This document shows positions 1-8,616 of a stretch of 64,000 bases of DNA, piece by piece (position 1 is the stretch's first letter; each line of letters begins with the position of its first letter). Source of the stretch: Azophilus sp965215035 (lineage in GTDB: Bacteria > Pseudomonadota > Gammaproteobacteria > Pseudomonadales > Azotimanducaceae); assembly GCA_965215035.1 (NCBI GenBank), contig OZ244040.1, positions 1,240,001 through 1,304,000 on the forward strand. The letters run 5' to 3'. Under the pieces are notes generated by a model. It ran no database searches, was not told the origin of the DNA, and saw only the letters and a program-made list of their open reading frames with translations. The translations under genes were made by a program, and so were the position numbers.

Positions 1-354
1 AACGCCCTCGGCCAGGGCAAGGCCATGGCGCTCGGCAACGACGTCGCGGACCCGCACCGCACCGTACCGGGCAACCATGCCACGACAACCATCGTTCTGG
101 ACCGGCTCGACCCGGCTAGCCTCGGTGCGCTGCTGGCCTTCTACGAGCACAGGGTGTTTTGTCAAGGGCTGATCTGGGACATAAACTCGTTCGATCAGTG
201 GGGGGTGGAGTTTGGCAAACAACTGGCGAGAACGGTCTTTGGGCAGCTTGCCGGCGAGTCCATGGCGGAGCAGGATGCGTCGACCCGGTCGCTGATCGAG
301 CACCTAATCGAGCGGCGGCGGGGCGGAGCGGAGATAACCAAGGGAAACATGTAG
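1..354 (+). CDS. pgi: Glucose-6-phosphate isomerase, C-terminal part
   Basis: This is the last 117 residues of phosphoglucose isomerase, which interconverts glucose-6-phosphate and fructose-6-phosphate in the cytosol; the 5' end lies outside the window. The reading frame is open from base 1. The segment FYEHRVFCQGLIWDINSFD followed by QWGVEFGKQLA is the conserved C-terminal signature around the family's last active-site lysine (GKQLA). After the usual end near LIEHLIERRR the protein runs on as GGAEITKGNM, and the TAG stop lies inside a 27-bp repeat that recurs inverted at 31,738-31,764. The 3' end of the gene may therefore have been rewritten when the adjoining accessory DNA arrived. Identity is secure; the tail interpretation is inference. 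Confidence 0.93.
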   Translation, partial: NALGQGKAMALGNDVADPHRTVPGNHATTTIVLDRLDPASLGALLAFYEHRVFCQGLIWDINSFDQWGVEFGKQLARTVFGQLAGESMAEQDASTRSLIEHLIERRRGGAEITKGNM

Positions 355-368
355 CAAAATCAGCAAGC
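342..368 (+). repeat. Left copy of 27-bp inverted repeat bounding the accessory block
   Basis: The segment begins GGGAA, then two variable bases, then ATGTAGCAAAATCAGCAAGC. The same 27 bases, with only the two variable positions changed, occur in reverse orientation at 31,738-31,764. This copy spans the stop codon of pgi. All genes between the copies are accessory; genes outside both are conserved. It could be a terminal inverted repeat, a dispersed genomic repeat or an inversion junction. Confidence 0.8.
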
Positions 369-638
369 GTGTAGTAGGGAAGCTCCGCACAAGCCCATCT
401 CCGCCTCGTTCAGAGTCGCGATAGTGCGATTGTTACTTTGACTTGCAAAATCAAATACATATCGTATCTGATTTGGGCCACACATCCTTCGGTGGCGGTA
501 GCCCCGGGCTTGATCAGAGGTTCCTTGCTGACGTTTTAGACGCCATCGGGTTTCCCGCTTCCCTTTTGTCGCTGCCCGGGCCGACCGGCTGCCGGGGCTG
601 GCATGATTTGGCATGGTGCCGCCCTGGCCACGGCTTGA

Positions 639-3059
639 CTAGGCCCGCATTTTGGTGGCGTGCGGGTCGTAGGGGGGCTCCGGTAAAACGCGGGCCGGCT
701 TGCGGCCGTCAACGAGGTGCACGGAGAACTCGCCCGCCGCTTGCTCCAGATAGGGCGTCTTCACGTAGCCCAGCGCCAGGCTTTTTCCGACCCGGTGGCC
801 ATATGTTCCAGAGGTCACGTAGCCGGCGTAGTCCTTGCCGAGCCAGATCGGCTCATAGCCCCAGGCATCCGCCGCGCCGGCATCGATCTCGAGCGCCACC
901 AGCCTGTGCTCGGGCTCTGCTTCGCGGTCGGCAAGCGCCGCCTCGCGGCCGACGAAGCCCGCCTTGTCGTAGTCGATCCATCGGTCCATGCCGCACATAA
1001 CCGGCGTGTAGTCCGGAGTGAATTCCCGCGACCAGATGCCGAAACTCTTTTCCATGCCCATGGACACCAGTGCGCGATTGCCGAATGGCCGGATATCGAA
1101 GGCACGGCCGGCCTCGAGTAGGCGGTCGTAGACGGCACCCGCGAAAGCGGTCGGAACGTAGATTTCGTAGCCGAGTTCACCCGTGAACGACAGCCTCGCC
1201 ACTTGCGCCTCGGCCAGCCCGACATCCATCGTGCGCACCGACATGAACGGCATCGCGCCGGTGTCGAAATCCCCATCCGCAACAAGCTGCATCAGTTCGC
1301 GGGAGGCGGGGCCGGCAATCGCTATCGCCGTCAGGTCGTCGGAGCGATTGCGAATATCGACATCCTGGGCACCGACATGCTGCTCGAACCACAGCATGTG
1401 GAACTCCTGCAAGTAGCCCGAGCCGATGATCCGGAAGCGGTTTTCGGCGATACCCATCAGGGTCAGGTCGCCTTTCATATGCCCGGACGGCGCAAGCATC
1501 GGCCCCATGCGCACGCGGCCCAGGGCGGGCAGGCGGCCGGCAAACAACCGGTTGAGATAGGCAACGCTGTCCCGGCCCGACACCTCGTACTTTGCAAACG
1601 ACGAGCCATCGAGAATGCCGACGCCGTCCCTGACCGAGCGGCATTCGTCGCCGACCGGGCCGTGGGCGTTGGAGCGCCGGAAACTCGGCTGTTCCACCGG
1701 CTCGGTGCCCCTGGGCGCGAACCAGAGGGGCACTTCGAGACCGAAGGATGCGCCGAACACCGCATTGGCCGCTTGTAACCGGGAATGGAGCGCCGATGTC
1801 TTGAGCGGGCGCGCGGCGGGCCACTCGTCGTTGGGGCACAATAGATAGAAGCGGTTCTCGTAGAACTCCTTGCCCTTTGCGACCGCGTAGGCGCTCGTTG
1901 CATAGGGGCCGAAGCGGTTCACATCCATGGCGAACACATCGCCTTCGGGCTCGCCGTTTATCATCCACTGCGCCAGCGCCAGCGCCACGCCGCTGCCCTG
2001 GCTGAATCCGGCCATGACGCCGCAACAGGACCAGTAGTTCTGTACGCCGCGCACCGGGCCCACCAACGGATTACCGTCGGGCGCGAACGTAAAAGGCCCA
2101 TTGACGACGCGCCGAATGCCCGCTTGCGCAACCGACGGGAATCGCTTGAAACCCTTGGCCAGCGCATCGGCGATATCGTCGAGCCGCACTTCCAGAAGAT
2201 CGGTTTCGCCAAAGTCCCAAGGCGTTCCCCGCACCGACCAGGGTGTCGAATTCCGCTCGTACACGCCAAGCAGCACACCATTGTGCTCCTGGCGTAGGTA
2301 CATCTCTCCATCAAGGTCCAGGACCAGGGGCAACTCGCCGTCCCATTCGACCAGTTCGTCGAGGTCCCCGGTCAAGAGGTAGTGATGTTCCATTGGCACG
2401 ATGGGCACATGCACGCCGGCCATCGCCCCAACTTCCCGGGCCCACAGCCCGGCCGCGTTGACGATGTGTTCACACTCGATGTTGCCCTGGTCGGTAACGA
2501 CCGTCCAGGTGCCATCCGGCTTGTGCGCCAGGTTCCTGACCAGGGTATTCACGTAGACCTCGGCACCGCCCCCGCGCGCGGCCTTGGCCAATGCGTGGGT
2601 TGCGCCATAGGGGTCGATGTTGCCTTCGTTGCCGTCGAACAATCCGCCGATCACGTCGGTGGTGTCCATGATCGGGCAGAGCCGCCTGATCTCCCTGGGC
2701 GTCAGCAGGTGGCTATCGATACCGAGAACCCTGTGTTTCGCGTGTTCGTACTTGATGTTCTGCCAGCGCTCATCGGTGGCCGCAACTTGAATGCCGCCGG
2801 TTAGATGCATGCCGACATCCTGGCCGCTAATCGCTTCCACTTCCTGGTACACCGATATGCCATAGGCCTGCAGTCGGGCCACATTGGGGTCGCTGTTCAT
2901 GGCGTGAAAGCCGCCGGCTGCGTGCCAGGTGGAACCAGCGGTCAATTGCTTGCGCTCGACAAGAACGACATCCGACCAACCGAGCTTGGTCAGGTGATAG
3001 AGCACGGCGGCCCCGACGATACCGCCGCCGATGACGACCACCCGGGCATGATCTTTCAC
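639..3059 (-). CDS. Dimethylglycine/sarcosine dehydrogenase-like FAD and folate-binding protein
   Basis: An 806-residue fusion of an N-terminal DAO-type FAD oxidoreductase (about residues 1-380) and a C-terminal glycine-cleavage T-protein-like folate domain (about 440-800). This is the architecture of dimethylglycine and sarcosine dehydrogenases, which oxidise an N-methyl group and pass the one-carbon unit to tetrahydrofolate. The dinucleotide motif VVVIGGGIVGAA is at the N terminus. TAGSTWHAAG carries the histidine that binds FAD covalently in this family. I chose the GTG giving VKDHARVVVIGGG, preceded by GAGG; an ATG 36 bases upstream (3095) is the alternative. Upstream lies a 137-bp gap with a palindrome of the recurrent 13-mer class. 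The exact substrate (dimethylglycine, sarcosine or another N-methyl amino acid) cannot be read from the sequence. Confidence 0.85.
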   Translation of the reverse strand: MKDHARVVVIGGGIVGAAVLYHLTKLGWSDVVLVERKQLTAGSTWHAAGGFHAMNSDPNVARLQAYGISVYQEVEAISGQDVGMHLTGGIQVAATDERWQNIKYEHAKHRVLGIDSHLLTPREIRRLCPIMDTTDVIGGLFDGNEGNIDPYGATHALAKAARGGGAEVYVNTLVRNLAHKPDGTWTVVTDQGNIECEHIVNAAGLWAREVGAMAGVHVPIVPMEHHYLLTGDLDELVEWDGELPLVLDLDGEMYLRQEHNGVLLGVYERNSTPWSVRGTPWDFGETDLLEVRLDDIADALAKGFKRFPSVAQAGIRRVVNGPFTFAPDGNPLVGPVRGVQNYWSCCGVMAGFSQGSGVALALAQWMINGEPEGDVFAMDVNRFGPYATSAYAVAKGKEFYENRFYLLCPNDEWPAARPLKTSALHSRLQAANAVFGASFGLEVPLWFAPRGTEPVEQPSFRRSNAHGPVGDECRSVRDGVGILDGSSFAKYEVSGRDSVAYLNRLFAGRLPALGRVRMGPMLAPSGHMKGDLTLMGIAENRFRIIGSGYLQEFHMLWFEQHVGAQDVDIRNRSDDLTAIAIAGPASRELMQLVADGDFDTGAMPFMSVRTMDVGLAEAQVARLSFTGELGYEIYVPTAFAGAVYDRLLEAGRAFDIRPFGNRALVSMGMEKSFGIWSREFTPDYTPVMCGMDRWIDYDKAGFVGREAALADREAEPEHRLVALEIDAGAADAWGYEPIWLGKDYAGYVTSGTYGHRVGKSLALGYVKTPYLEQAAGEFSVHLVDGRKPARVLPEPPYDPHATKMRA

Positions 3060-3196
3060 AATGTACAACCTCGGCTCAAAATTGCCTCGGAGCATCCTGT
3101 GGTCGGCAGTTTTAGCAAAACAGAGTCACTGGTGCGAATGGCCTATGGCGGGTTTTCGAGATTCCCGGCCGGTCGGAGACACCACCGGAGAAGCTC

Positions 3197-3209
3197 TATA
3201 TTATAGAAC
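3197..3209 (+). promoter_or_regulatory. Recurrent 13-mer site 1, upstream of the DMGDH-like gene
   Basis: TATATTATAGAAC, one of five copies of TAyATTrTAsAAC. It overlaps a perfect 13-bp palindrome, TCTATATTATAGA (3195-3207), in an otherwise GC-rich gap about 135 bases before the start of the flavoenzyme gene. On the minus strand it contains TATAAT, so it may also serve as, or overlap, a -10 element. Proposed operator of the local IclR protein; inference. Confidence 0.5.
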
Positions 3210-3232
3210 GACCAAGACAATCCAGCTTCAGC

Positions 3233-4171
3233 TCAAGCGTCGAACGGCCAAGGCGCAAGGCCGTGGATGGCGTTGCGAATATCCATGGAGAGGTTGACGG
3301 AACCCACCCGCTGTTCGCCCTCGAAGTCGTACAGGCTGATGGTGGACGGTGCAGAACCGGCGGCCACGAACCGCTCGCCAACCGCGCAAAGGCCGCGCGC
3401 AAACCCCTGCCGTACATCGGCGGTTTCCTGCTTGCCGGCGAACTCGATATCCGCCGCATCGTAGGACGCTGTCTTGAAAGCGAGGCTCTTGCCATCGCGC
3501 CCGGCGTAGCGCACACAATCGCTTGCCGTGTCGTTCAACAGCACACCATCGCAGTACGGCCGCGCATTGTGCGTATCGGCGGGCAGCGAGCACACCTCGG
3601 CCACATCCATCCGGTTGTCCAGGTGCAGCAGCGCCTTGGTGCGCAGGCCGCTGAAGTAGATACCCGTACTGTCCACATGCACCATATTGATGTGATAGTC
3701 GTTGACCGGCACCGGGCCGCTATTCGAACGCGGGTCGAATGTATGGCCGGCCCACCGGCCGTATTGCCGGATTAGGTGATAGCCCCAGATGTATTCTTTC
3801 GTACCTAGATCGAATGCCAGCAGGCTGTCGAAACCCGGCGACGTCAGGAAGACCTTATCCTCGTAGCGACAAATCTCATGGCAGTCGTCTAGGTAGCGGC
3901 TTCTGCTGAATGTCTTGATTCTGAAACTGCGGTCGCAGCGAAACAGCACATCGCTGGCGGCGATCAGCACATCGTCGCCGCTGATGGCGATGCCGCGCAG
4001 ACCCCTGTCGCCGCTGGCACCCTCAAAATCGATGCTGCCCGAGTTCCAGTCGAAAAGCTGCTCGACCGTCTGCTGCTCGAAGTCGACGACGTAGACACCG
4101 CCATGACTCCTGTCTCTGTGGTTGCCGCGCACCACAGATGTCGCGACTAGCCTCGGTAGCCTGATGGCCAT
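3233..4171 (-). CDS. Beta-propeller-like protein of unknown function
   Basis: A 312-residue protein with no signal peptide. Repeated segments alternate short hydrophobic strands with turns (for example GLRGIAISGDDVLIAASD, HEICRYEDKVFLTSPG, HINMVHVDSTGIYFSGL and FARGLCAVGERFVAAGS), the look of a six-bladed propeller. The C-terminal AIHGLAPWPF resembles the closing segment of a family of uncharacterised propellers often found beside sulfotransferases (DUF4915-like, from memory and tentative). It starts 7 bases after the sulfotransferase stop and is probably co-transcribed with it, so it may bind the same acceptor molecule. No catalytic residues can be assigned. Confidence 0.6.
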   Translation of the reverse strand: MAIRLPRLVATSVVRGNHRDRSHGGVYVVDFEQQTVEQLFDWNSGSIDFEGASGDRGLRGIAISGDDVLIAASDVLFRCDRSFRIKTFSRSRYLDDCHEICRYEDKVFLTSPGFDSLLAFDLGTKEYIWGYHLIRQYGRWAGHTFDPRSNSGPVPVNDYHINMVHVDSTGIYFSGLRTKALLHLDNRMDVAEVCSLPADTHNARPYCDGVLLNDTASDCVRYAGRDGKSLAFKTASYDAADIEFAGKQETADVRQGFARGLCAVGERFVAAGSAPSTISLYDFEGEQRVGSVNLSMDIRNAIHGLAPWPFDA

Positions 4172-4178
4172 GACCCGA

Positions 4179-5222
4179 TCAGTTCCAGCCGTAGTTCTCG
4201 CCGATCAGGCGGTACAGGCGTTCGTTGTGGGGGGCAAAAAAATCGACCAGCAATGCGTGCGCCGCGTCGCTCATCGCCGGGTAGTCCCGCGATAACCGAC
4301 GGGCAACCGCGCTGTCGGGCGGCGCTGGGGGGTGCTCGCCGTCAACTTGGTGCCCCGCCCCAGGTAGCCGGGGGGCCACGCCGATCGCGGCATCCCAGCG
4401 CCGCCGCAATGGCTTCGCCTGGTCGAACTCGAATGGCTGAAGCCCTAGGAAATCCGCCGCCGCGCACATCGTGCGCGCACTGTTCGCGAAGAACTTTTCC
4501 GACTTTACGATCATCACTTGCCGCCGGGGGTACAGGCGCAGCCAGCGATGTAGCTGGTCGTGATAAATCGATCGGAACACATAGCTCCGATAGTAAAAGT
4601 TCCGGAGGTCCACATCGTCGCGGAGCTTTCTCGCCGGCAGGCCGCGCCGGTGTTCGGCGACCCGCAACGGTGCTCCGTCGACAGTCGAATAGCAGGATTG
4701 CGGCGCGCCATTCGGGCAGACGAAGCCGCGCTCGTGCGCCGCCAGCAAATCCGCAGTCTCGTCGATCTCGCGGCGTATTATCTCCTCGAACGAACACTCG
4801 TTCTCGAGCCCGGCGCGTTTCGACATGACAAAATGGGAGTAGGCGCGATCGGCCGGGTTTCTGAGCAGCACAAACACTTTCAGATGCGGCAGGTTGGCAC
4901 GAATGCGCCGCGGGGCGAGCGGGTGGACGAGATAGGAGGTTGAGAATTCACCGCTGACACACTGCTCTGCACCGGGGGCGGCAAGTGGCGATTCATTGAC
5001 AAAGAAATCCTGGTATCTGGCCGGGTATCTGTGCCAGGACCAGTAATTGGGTTCCTTGGGGCCGGCAAGAACGACCTGTGGATGGGCCGCTAGGTAGTGC
5101 GCGAAAGACGTGGTGCCGCATCTCATCCCGCCCACCAGCATGAACTCCGGCCTCGTCCTACCGTCCACTAGGGCGAAGCGGGCATCGTCCAAAGCGGGAA
5201 CGCGAGGCTCGTTTGCATTCAT
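4179..5222 (-). CDS. Sulfotransferase (PAPS-dependent, heparan-sulfotransferase-like)
   Basis: A 347-residue cytosolic sulfotransferase that would move a sulfuryl group from PAPS to a hydroxyl or amine. The 5'-phosphosulfate loop is FMLVGGMRCGTTSFAHYLA near residue 30, followed by GPKEPNYWSW. The 3'-phosphate-binding region is KVFVLLRNPADRAYSHF near residue 115, where Arg and Ser contact the nucleotide in the family. A late YxxL...F segment (FFAPHNERLYRLIG) matches the end of N-deacetylase/sulfotransferase-type enzymes. The acceptor is unknown. It is divergent from the oxygenase-halogenase pair and leads an operon with the propeller gene. Confidence 0.82.
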   Translation of the reverse strand: MNANEPRVPALDDARFALVDGRTRPEFMLVGGMRCGTTSFAHYLAAHPQVVLAGPKEPNYWSWHRYPARYQDFFVNESPLAAPGAEQCVSGEFSTSYLVHPLAPRRIRANLPHLKVFVLLRNPADRAYSHFVMSKRAGLENECSFEEIIRREIDETADLLAAHERGFVCPNGAPQSCYSTVDGAPLRVAEHRRGLPARKLRDDVDLRNFYYRSYVFRSIYHDQLHRWLRLYPRRQVMIVKSEKFFANSARTMCAAADFLGLQPFEFDQAKPLRRRWDAAIGVAPRLPGAGHQVDGEHPPAPPDSAVARRLSRDYPAMSDAAHALLVDFFAPHNERLYRLIGENYGWN

Positions 5223-5283
5223 GGATGGTCGAACTTACGCTGGTGCGGCAGGATATTCAAACTATCGCAAATCGCCCATCACC

Positions 5284-5937
5284 ATGGATATCAGCGTACC
5301 GCTGCGCGACCTCGGCGTTATCGACGCCACGGCCCTGCGCGATGCCGTCCTCGCTCAGGAGGATATCGCCTGGCACGAAGACCAGTACCGCCAGCGGTCG
5401 TTCTATGTGCACGACCGAACCCGCTCGATCGTGATGATCGCCCTAGACGACGATAGTTGGCCGGTGGGGCCGATCAGCCGGGGCTCCGGATGGCGGCGCA
5501 TAGCGGACGCCGCCTTGCCGATCATGCAGGGAATCATAACGAGGCACTATCCTGCGGGCGGTGAGGTGATTCGCGCCATTGCCGCGAGCTTAGAGGCCGG
5601 CGGCAGTATCAGGGCGCACAGCGACATCCACCAATCGTTCCATTGTGCGCACCGTATCCATGTGCCGATCACGACCAATCCGAAGGTGTGGTTTACGATC
5701 CATGGCCGACCCTATCAGCTCAAACCCGGCAAAGCCTTCGAGATCAACAACCAGGCCCAGCACAGCGTCGCGAACCGGGGAACCGAGGATCGCATCACCT
5801 TCATCTTCGACTACGTTCCGCCTGGCCCGCTCGCCTATGATGCGGGCAAGGGCAAGACCAGGCCCGAGTGCCTGAGCATCCAGCCTCCCGGCCTCGTCTT
5901 CAGGATTCCGCCCGAAACCCAGGCCGCCATCCGCTGA
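5284..5937 (+). CDS. Aspartyl/asparaginyl (Asp/Arg) beta-hydroxylase-like dioxygenase
   Basis: A 217-residue non-haem iron, 2-oxoglutarate-dependent oxygenase of the Asp_Arg_Hydrox fold. The iron triad is visible: the HSD of SIRAHSDIHQS (HxD) and the distal His of NNQAQHSVANRG, followed by RITFIFDY, whose arginine would hold 2-oxoglutarate. I start at ATG 5284 (MDISVPLRDLG); in-frame ATGs upstream fall in the region divergent from the sulfotransferase and give an unlikely leader. The stop is 5 bases before the halogenase ATG, so the two form an operon. It likely hydroxylates a residue or amino-acid-derived molecule; the target is unknown. Confidence 0.8.
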   Translation: MDISVPLRDLGVIDATALRDAVLAQEDIAWHEDQYRQRSFYVHDRTRSIVMIALDDDSWPVGPISRGSGWRRIADAALPIMQGIITRHYPAGGEVIRAIAASLEAGGSIRAHSDIHQSFHCAHRIHVPITTNPKVWFTIHGRPYQLKPGKAFEINNQAQHSVANRGTEDRITFIFDYVPPGPLAYDAGKGKTRPECLSIQPPGLVFRIPPETQAAIR

Positions 5938-5942
5938 ACAAC

Positions 5943-7544
5943 ATGCGAACAAAGCGCGTTCTGGTGGTCGGGGGCGGTTCAGCGGGCTGGACCGCCGCGG
6001 CCTATCTGAACGCCGCGCTGAGTTTCGGTGATCGGAAAGCCGTGCAGGTCGGCTTAGTCGAATCGCCGGACGTGCCCCGCATCGGCGTTGGCGAGGCAAC
6101 TGTGCCGAACATCAACCGCACCCTGGCCATGATCGGCATCGATGAACTGGAGTTCATGAAAGCCGTCGATGCGACCTTCAAGGCATCGATTCGTTTCGTC
6201 AACTGGCTCGACAACAGAGGCCGGTTCTACCACCACCCGTTCAGCCGTTTCGGTGCGGGCCTTAAGGACGATGCCGGCCGGCGCTGGCTGATGAGCGATC
6301 GCTCGGTGCCCTACATGAACACCATATCGGCACAGCCGGTATTGTGTGAAATGGGTCTCGCGCCGAAAGCGTTCGACCAGCCCAATCTGGGCATACCGGT
6401 GGGCTACGCCTTTCATATGAATGCGCTGAAGTACGCGGATTATCTGCGCGACTTCGCAACGACCCGGGGGGTTGCCCATCATCGCGAGCACGTCACCGAT
6501 ATCGAGGTGGCCGAGGACGGGCGCATCGCCGCGCTTGCAACCCGCAGCGGCCGCCGCCTGGAAGCGGACCTGTTTATCGACTGCACAGGGTTCGCCGCCA
6601 TTCTGATCGAGAAGACGCTGGGCGTTCGCTGGGTCGACTTCTCATCCTGGCTGCTCTGCGACCGCGCCCTGATCATGCCGGTGCCCTATGAGGCTCACTA
6701 TCCCGGATTCGTTCGCCCGCACACGTTGGCGACGGCCCTGTCCGCCGGCTGGGTCTGGGATATTCCGTTACAGAACCGGCGCGGTGTGGGTTACGTGCAT
6801 TCGAGCGCTTTCATCAGTGCGGAAGAAGCCGAGCGCGAAATCCGCAGCTACGAAGGCGGGTATGCAGAGCGCCTCGATGCACGGCTTATCCATTTCAAAG
6901 TCGGCGTGCGGGAGCAACTCTGGCACAAGAACTGCGTGGCCATGGGGCTGGCCGGCGGCTTTTTGGAGCCCCTGGAGTCGACCGGCCTGTACCTGAACGA
7001 GCTCGCCGCGGAATTGCTGGCCGAGCACTTCCCGCATGGCAACGACATGGAAGCATTGGCGTTTCGCTTCAATCGCATCATGCGCAATCGGTATTACGAG
7101 ATTCTTGACTTCATCAACATGCACTATTGCCTGACACGCAGGAGGGACACGGCGTTCTGGCGCGAGGTCGGCCGGCCGGAACGGATCAACGACCGGTTGC
7201 GGGCCAAGCTCGATTTCTGGCGCATCAAACCTCCGAGCGCGTCCGATTTCGTCGATCAGTTCCTGCCCGGCCAGGCGGCTGCGGCACCGGCATCGTCCGG
7301 CGATGCCTTTGACGGCCGCTGCCCTATCGATACGGGCAAACTCTGGAACCACCACAGCTACGAGGCTATTCTGTATGGCATGGACTTCCTGCGCGACGAA
7401 TGCAACGAGTGGTTCGGCAAGGGTCGCCCTAAGCCCCTGATTCACAGCAAGGTTCTCGACGGGATCCGAAGCGCACAGGAGAAGCTGCCCCGGCACGACG
7501 CTTGGCTGAAGCGCATGGTCGGCATGCCGGACTACCCCGTATGA
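5943..7544 (+). CDS. Tryptophan-halogenase-like flavoprotein
   Basis: A 533-residue FADH2-dependent halogenase-family protein. It has the FAD motif VVGGGSAGWTAAAYL (residues 8-22) and GVGEATVPN. The lysine of DATFKASIRFVNW sits where the hypohalous-acid lysine lies in PrnA. It also has the family WxWxIP signature as GWVWDIPLQ, and FLEPLESTGLYL containing the second catalytic acid position. All hallmarks of a working halogenase are therefore present, unlike plain monooxygenases. Family knowledge: relatives often sit beside TonB receptors in proteobacteria and their substrates are mostly unknown. A partner flavin reductase is not seen nearby. It is preceded by, and probably translated with, the dioxygenase gene. 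Confidence 0.88.
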   Translation: MRTKRVLVVGGGSAGWTAAAYLNAALSFGDRKAVQVGLVESPDVPRIGVGEATVPNINRTLAMIGIDELEFMKAVDATFKASIRFVNWLDNRGRFYHHPFSRFGAGLKDDAGRRWLMSDRSVPYMNTISAQPVLCEMGLAPKAFDQPNLGIPVGYAFHMNALKYADYLRDFATTRGVAHHREHVTDIEVAEDGRIAALATRSGRRLEADLFIDCTGFAAILIEKTLGVRWVDFSSWLLCDRALIMPVPYEAHYPGFVRPHTLATALSAGWVWDIPLQNRRGVGYVHSSAFISAEEAEREIRSYEGGYAERLDARLIHFKVGVREQLWHKNCVAMGLAGGFLEPLESTGLYLNELAAELLAEHFPHGNDMEALAFRFNRIMRNRYYEILDFINMHYCLTRRRDTAFWREVGRPERINDRLRAKLDFWRIKPPSASDFVDQFLPGQAAAAPASSGDAFDGRCPIDTGKLWNHHSYEAILYGMDFLRDECNEWFGKGRPKPLIHSKVLDGIRSAQEKLPRHDAWLKRMVGMPDYPV

Positions 7545-7547
7545 CCC

Positions 7548-7644
7548 GGCGCTTTGCTAGCGGCGCAGCGATCATTGCGGATAGCCAACAGGCGCTTCAG
7601 CCTTTTTGCCGCCTGACTTGGCGTTTCGCGAGCGGCGCAGCGAT
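7548..7644 (+). repeat. Pair of 25-bp direct repeats in the halogenase-reductase gap
   Basis: Two copies, 7548-7572 and 7620-7644, match at 22 of 25 positions and share AGCGGCGCAGCGAT. Their 72-base spacing keeps frame, so a 62-codon frame beginning in the halogenase ATGA would contain RFASGAA twice. I do not regard that frame as a gene. The rest of the 181-base gap before the next start shows no clear terminator. Confidence 0.6.
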
Positions 7645-7725
7645 GGGGTTGCCAGGAAACTCGGATACACCGCCCCAAAGCGCGGTTCATCCGCCCGCCT
7701 CGACGCCGTTCAAGAATTCTTGCGC

Positions 7726-8598
7726 ATGACGTTCAACGAGGCGCTGAAGACCAAGGACTTCGTCGTCACCGGCCAGTTGAACCTAGCGAACGCGCCGGAT
7801 GCGGAATCGCTGCTGCGGCAAGGCGAAACACTAGGGGCGGCGGTGGACGCCGTGCAACTGCTCGACAGCAAACAACCGCATATCTCCGGCGTGGCCGCGG
7901 CGGCGTTGCTGCTTGGCAACGGCGTGGACCCGATCATCCACATGAACTGCCGCGACCGAAATCGTCTGGCGCTGCAGAAGGATCTTCTCGGTGCCGCCGC
8001 ACTCGGCGTGAGCAGCGTTCTGATAGCGCGTGGCGCGAAGATTCCCAAAAGTGGGCGGGTCGGCGTGCGCAATGTTTTCGACACGCCCGCGCTTGAGTTC
8101 ATGGCATACATCCAGAGCTTGAAGCAGAACGAGGACGGGCAACTCCCACCCGACTTTCTGATTGGCGCCAACGCCGAAATGTTCGTGCCGGAAGCCGACT
8201 GGCTGCCGAAGAACCTGATCCGCAAATGCGATGCCGGCGCCAATTTCGTGCAACTGCAGATCTGCTTCGACATGGGCGTCGCCCGCGAGTACATGGCCCA
8301 TATCGTCGCCTCGAAGCTGACGCACAGGGCCTGCTTCATCATGGCCAGCGCGCCACTGCCCTCGGCCGAGGCGGCGCACTGGGTTAAGGCCAATGTGAAG
8401 GGCGCGCTGGTTCCGGAATCGATCATCCGGCGCTTGGAACAGGCATCGGACCCGGAGAGCGAGGGCATCGACATCTGCGCGGCGCTGCTCAGGGAGGCCG
8501 CAGCCATTCCCGGCGTGTCCGGTGCCAACCTGTTGACGTTGGGCCGCCTCGAGACCATTCCGGCCGCAATCGAGGCCTCTGGCCTGCGCCCGGCGTAG
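7726..8598 (+). CDS. MetF-like (methylenetetrahydrofolate reductase family) protein with altered active site
   Basis: A 290-residue TIM-barrel protein of the MetF family, which normally reduces methylene-THF to methyl-THF with FADH2. Support: overall length, HMNCRDRNRLALQKDLLGAAALG, and KCDAGANFVQLQICFD, which corresponds to the MetF segment with the folate-binding Gln (Gln183 in E. coli). Two catalytic acids appear to be lost. The N-terminal EFFPP segment of MetF, carrying Glu28, reads FVVTGQLNLANAPD, and the RGD of MetF (Asp120) reads IARGAKIP. It may bind folate or flavin but use a different chemistry. Start at ATG 7726. It is followed 18 bases later by the TPR-sulfotransferase. It fits the one-carbon theme of the block. 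Confidence 0.72.
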   Translation: MTFNEALKTKDFVVTGQLNLANAPDAESLLRQGETLGAAVDAVQLLDSKQPHISGVAAAALLLGNGVDPIIHMNCRDRNRLALQKDLLGAAALGVSSVLIARGAKIPKSGRVGVRNVFDTPALEFMAYIQSLKQNEDGQLPPDFLIGANAEMFVPEADWLPKNLIRKCDAGANFVQLQICFDMGVAREYMAHIVASKLTHRACFIMASAPLPSAEAAHWVKANVKGALVPESIIRRLEQASDPESEGIDICAALLREAAAIPGVSGANLLTLGRLETIPAAIEASGLRPA

Positions 8599-8616
8599 TG
8601 CGGTAGCGTTTTCGGG

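Noticed and set aside
355..638. A gene in the 284-base gap after pgi
   Set aside because: Only short frames without ribosome-binding sites or similarity; apart from the repeat I see just a weak ATAC/GTAT dyad near 453.
7541..7729. A 62-codon frame starting in the halogenase stop (ATGA)
   Set aside because: It runs into the next gene's start, contains a short internal repeat and shows no domain.
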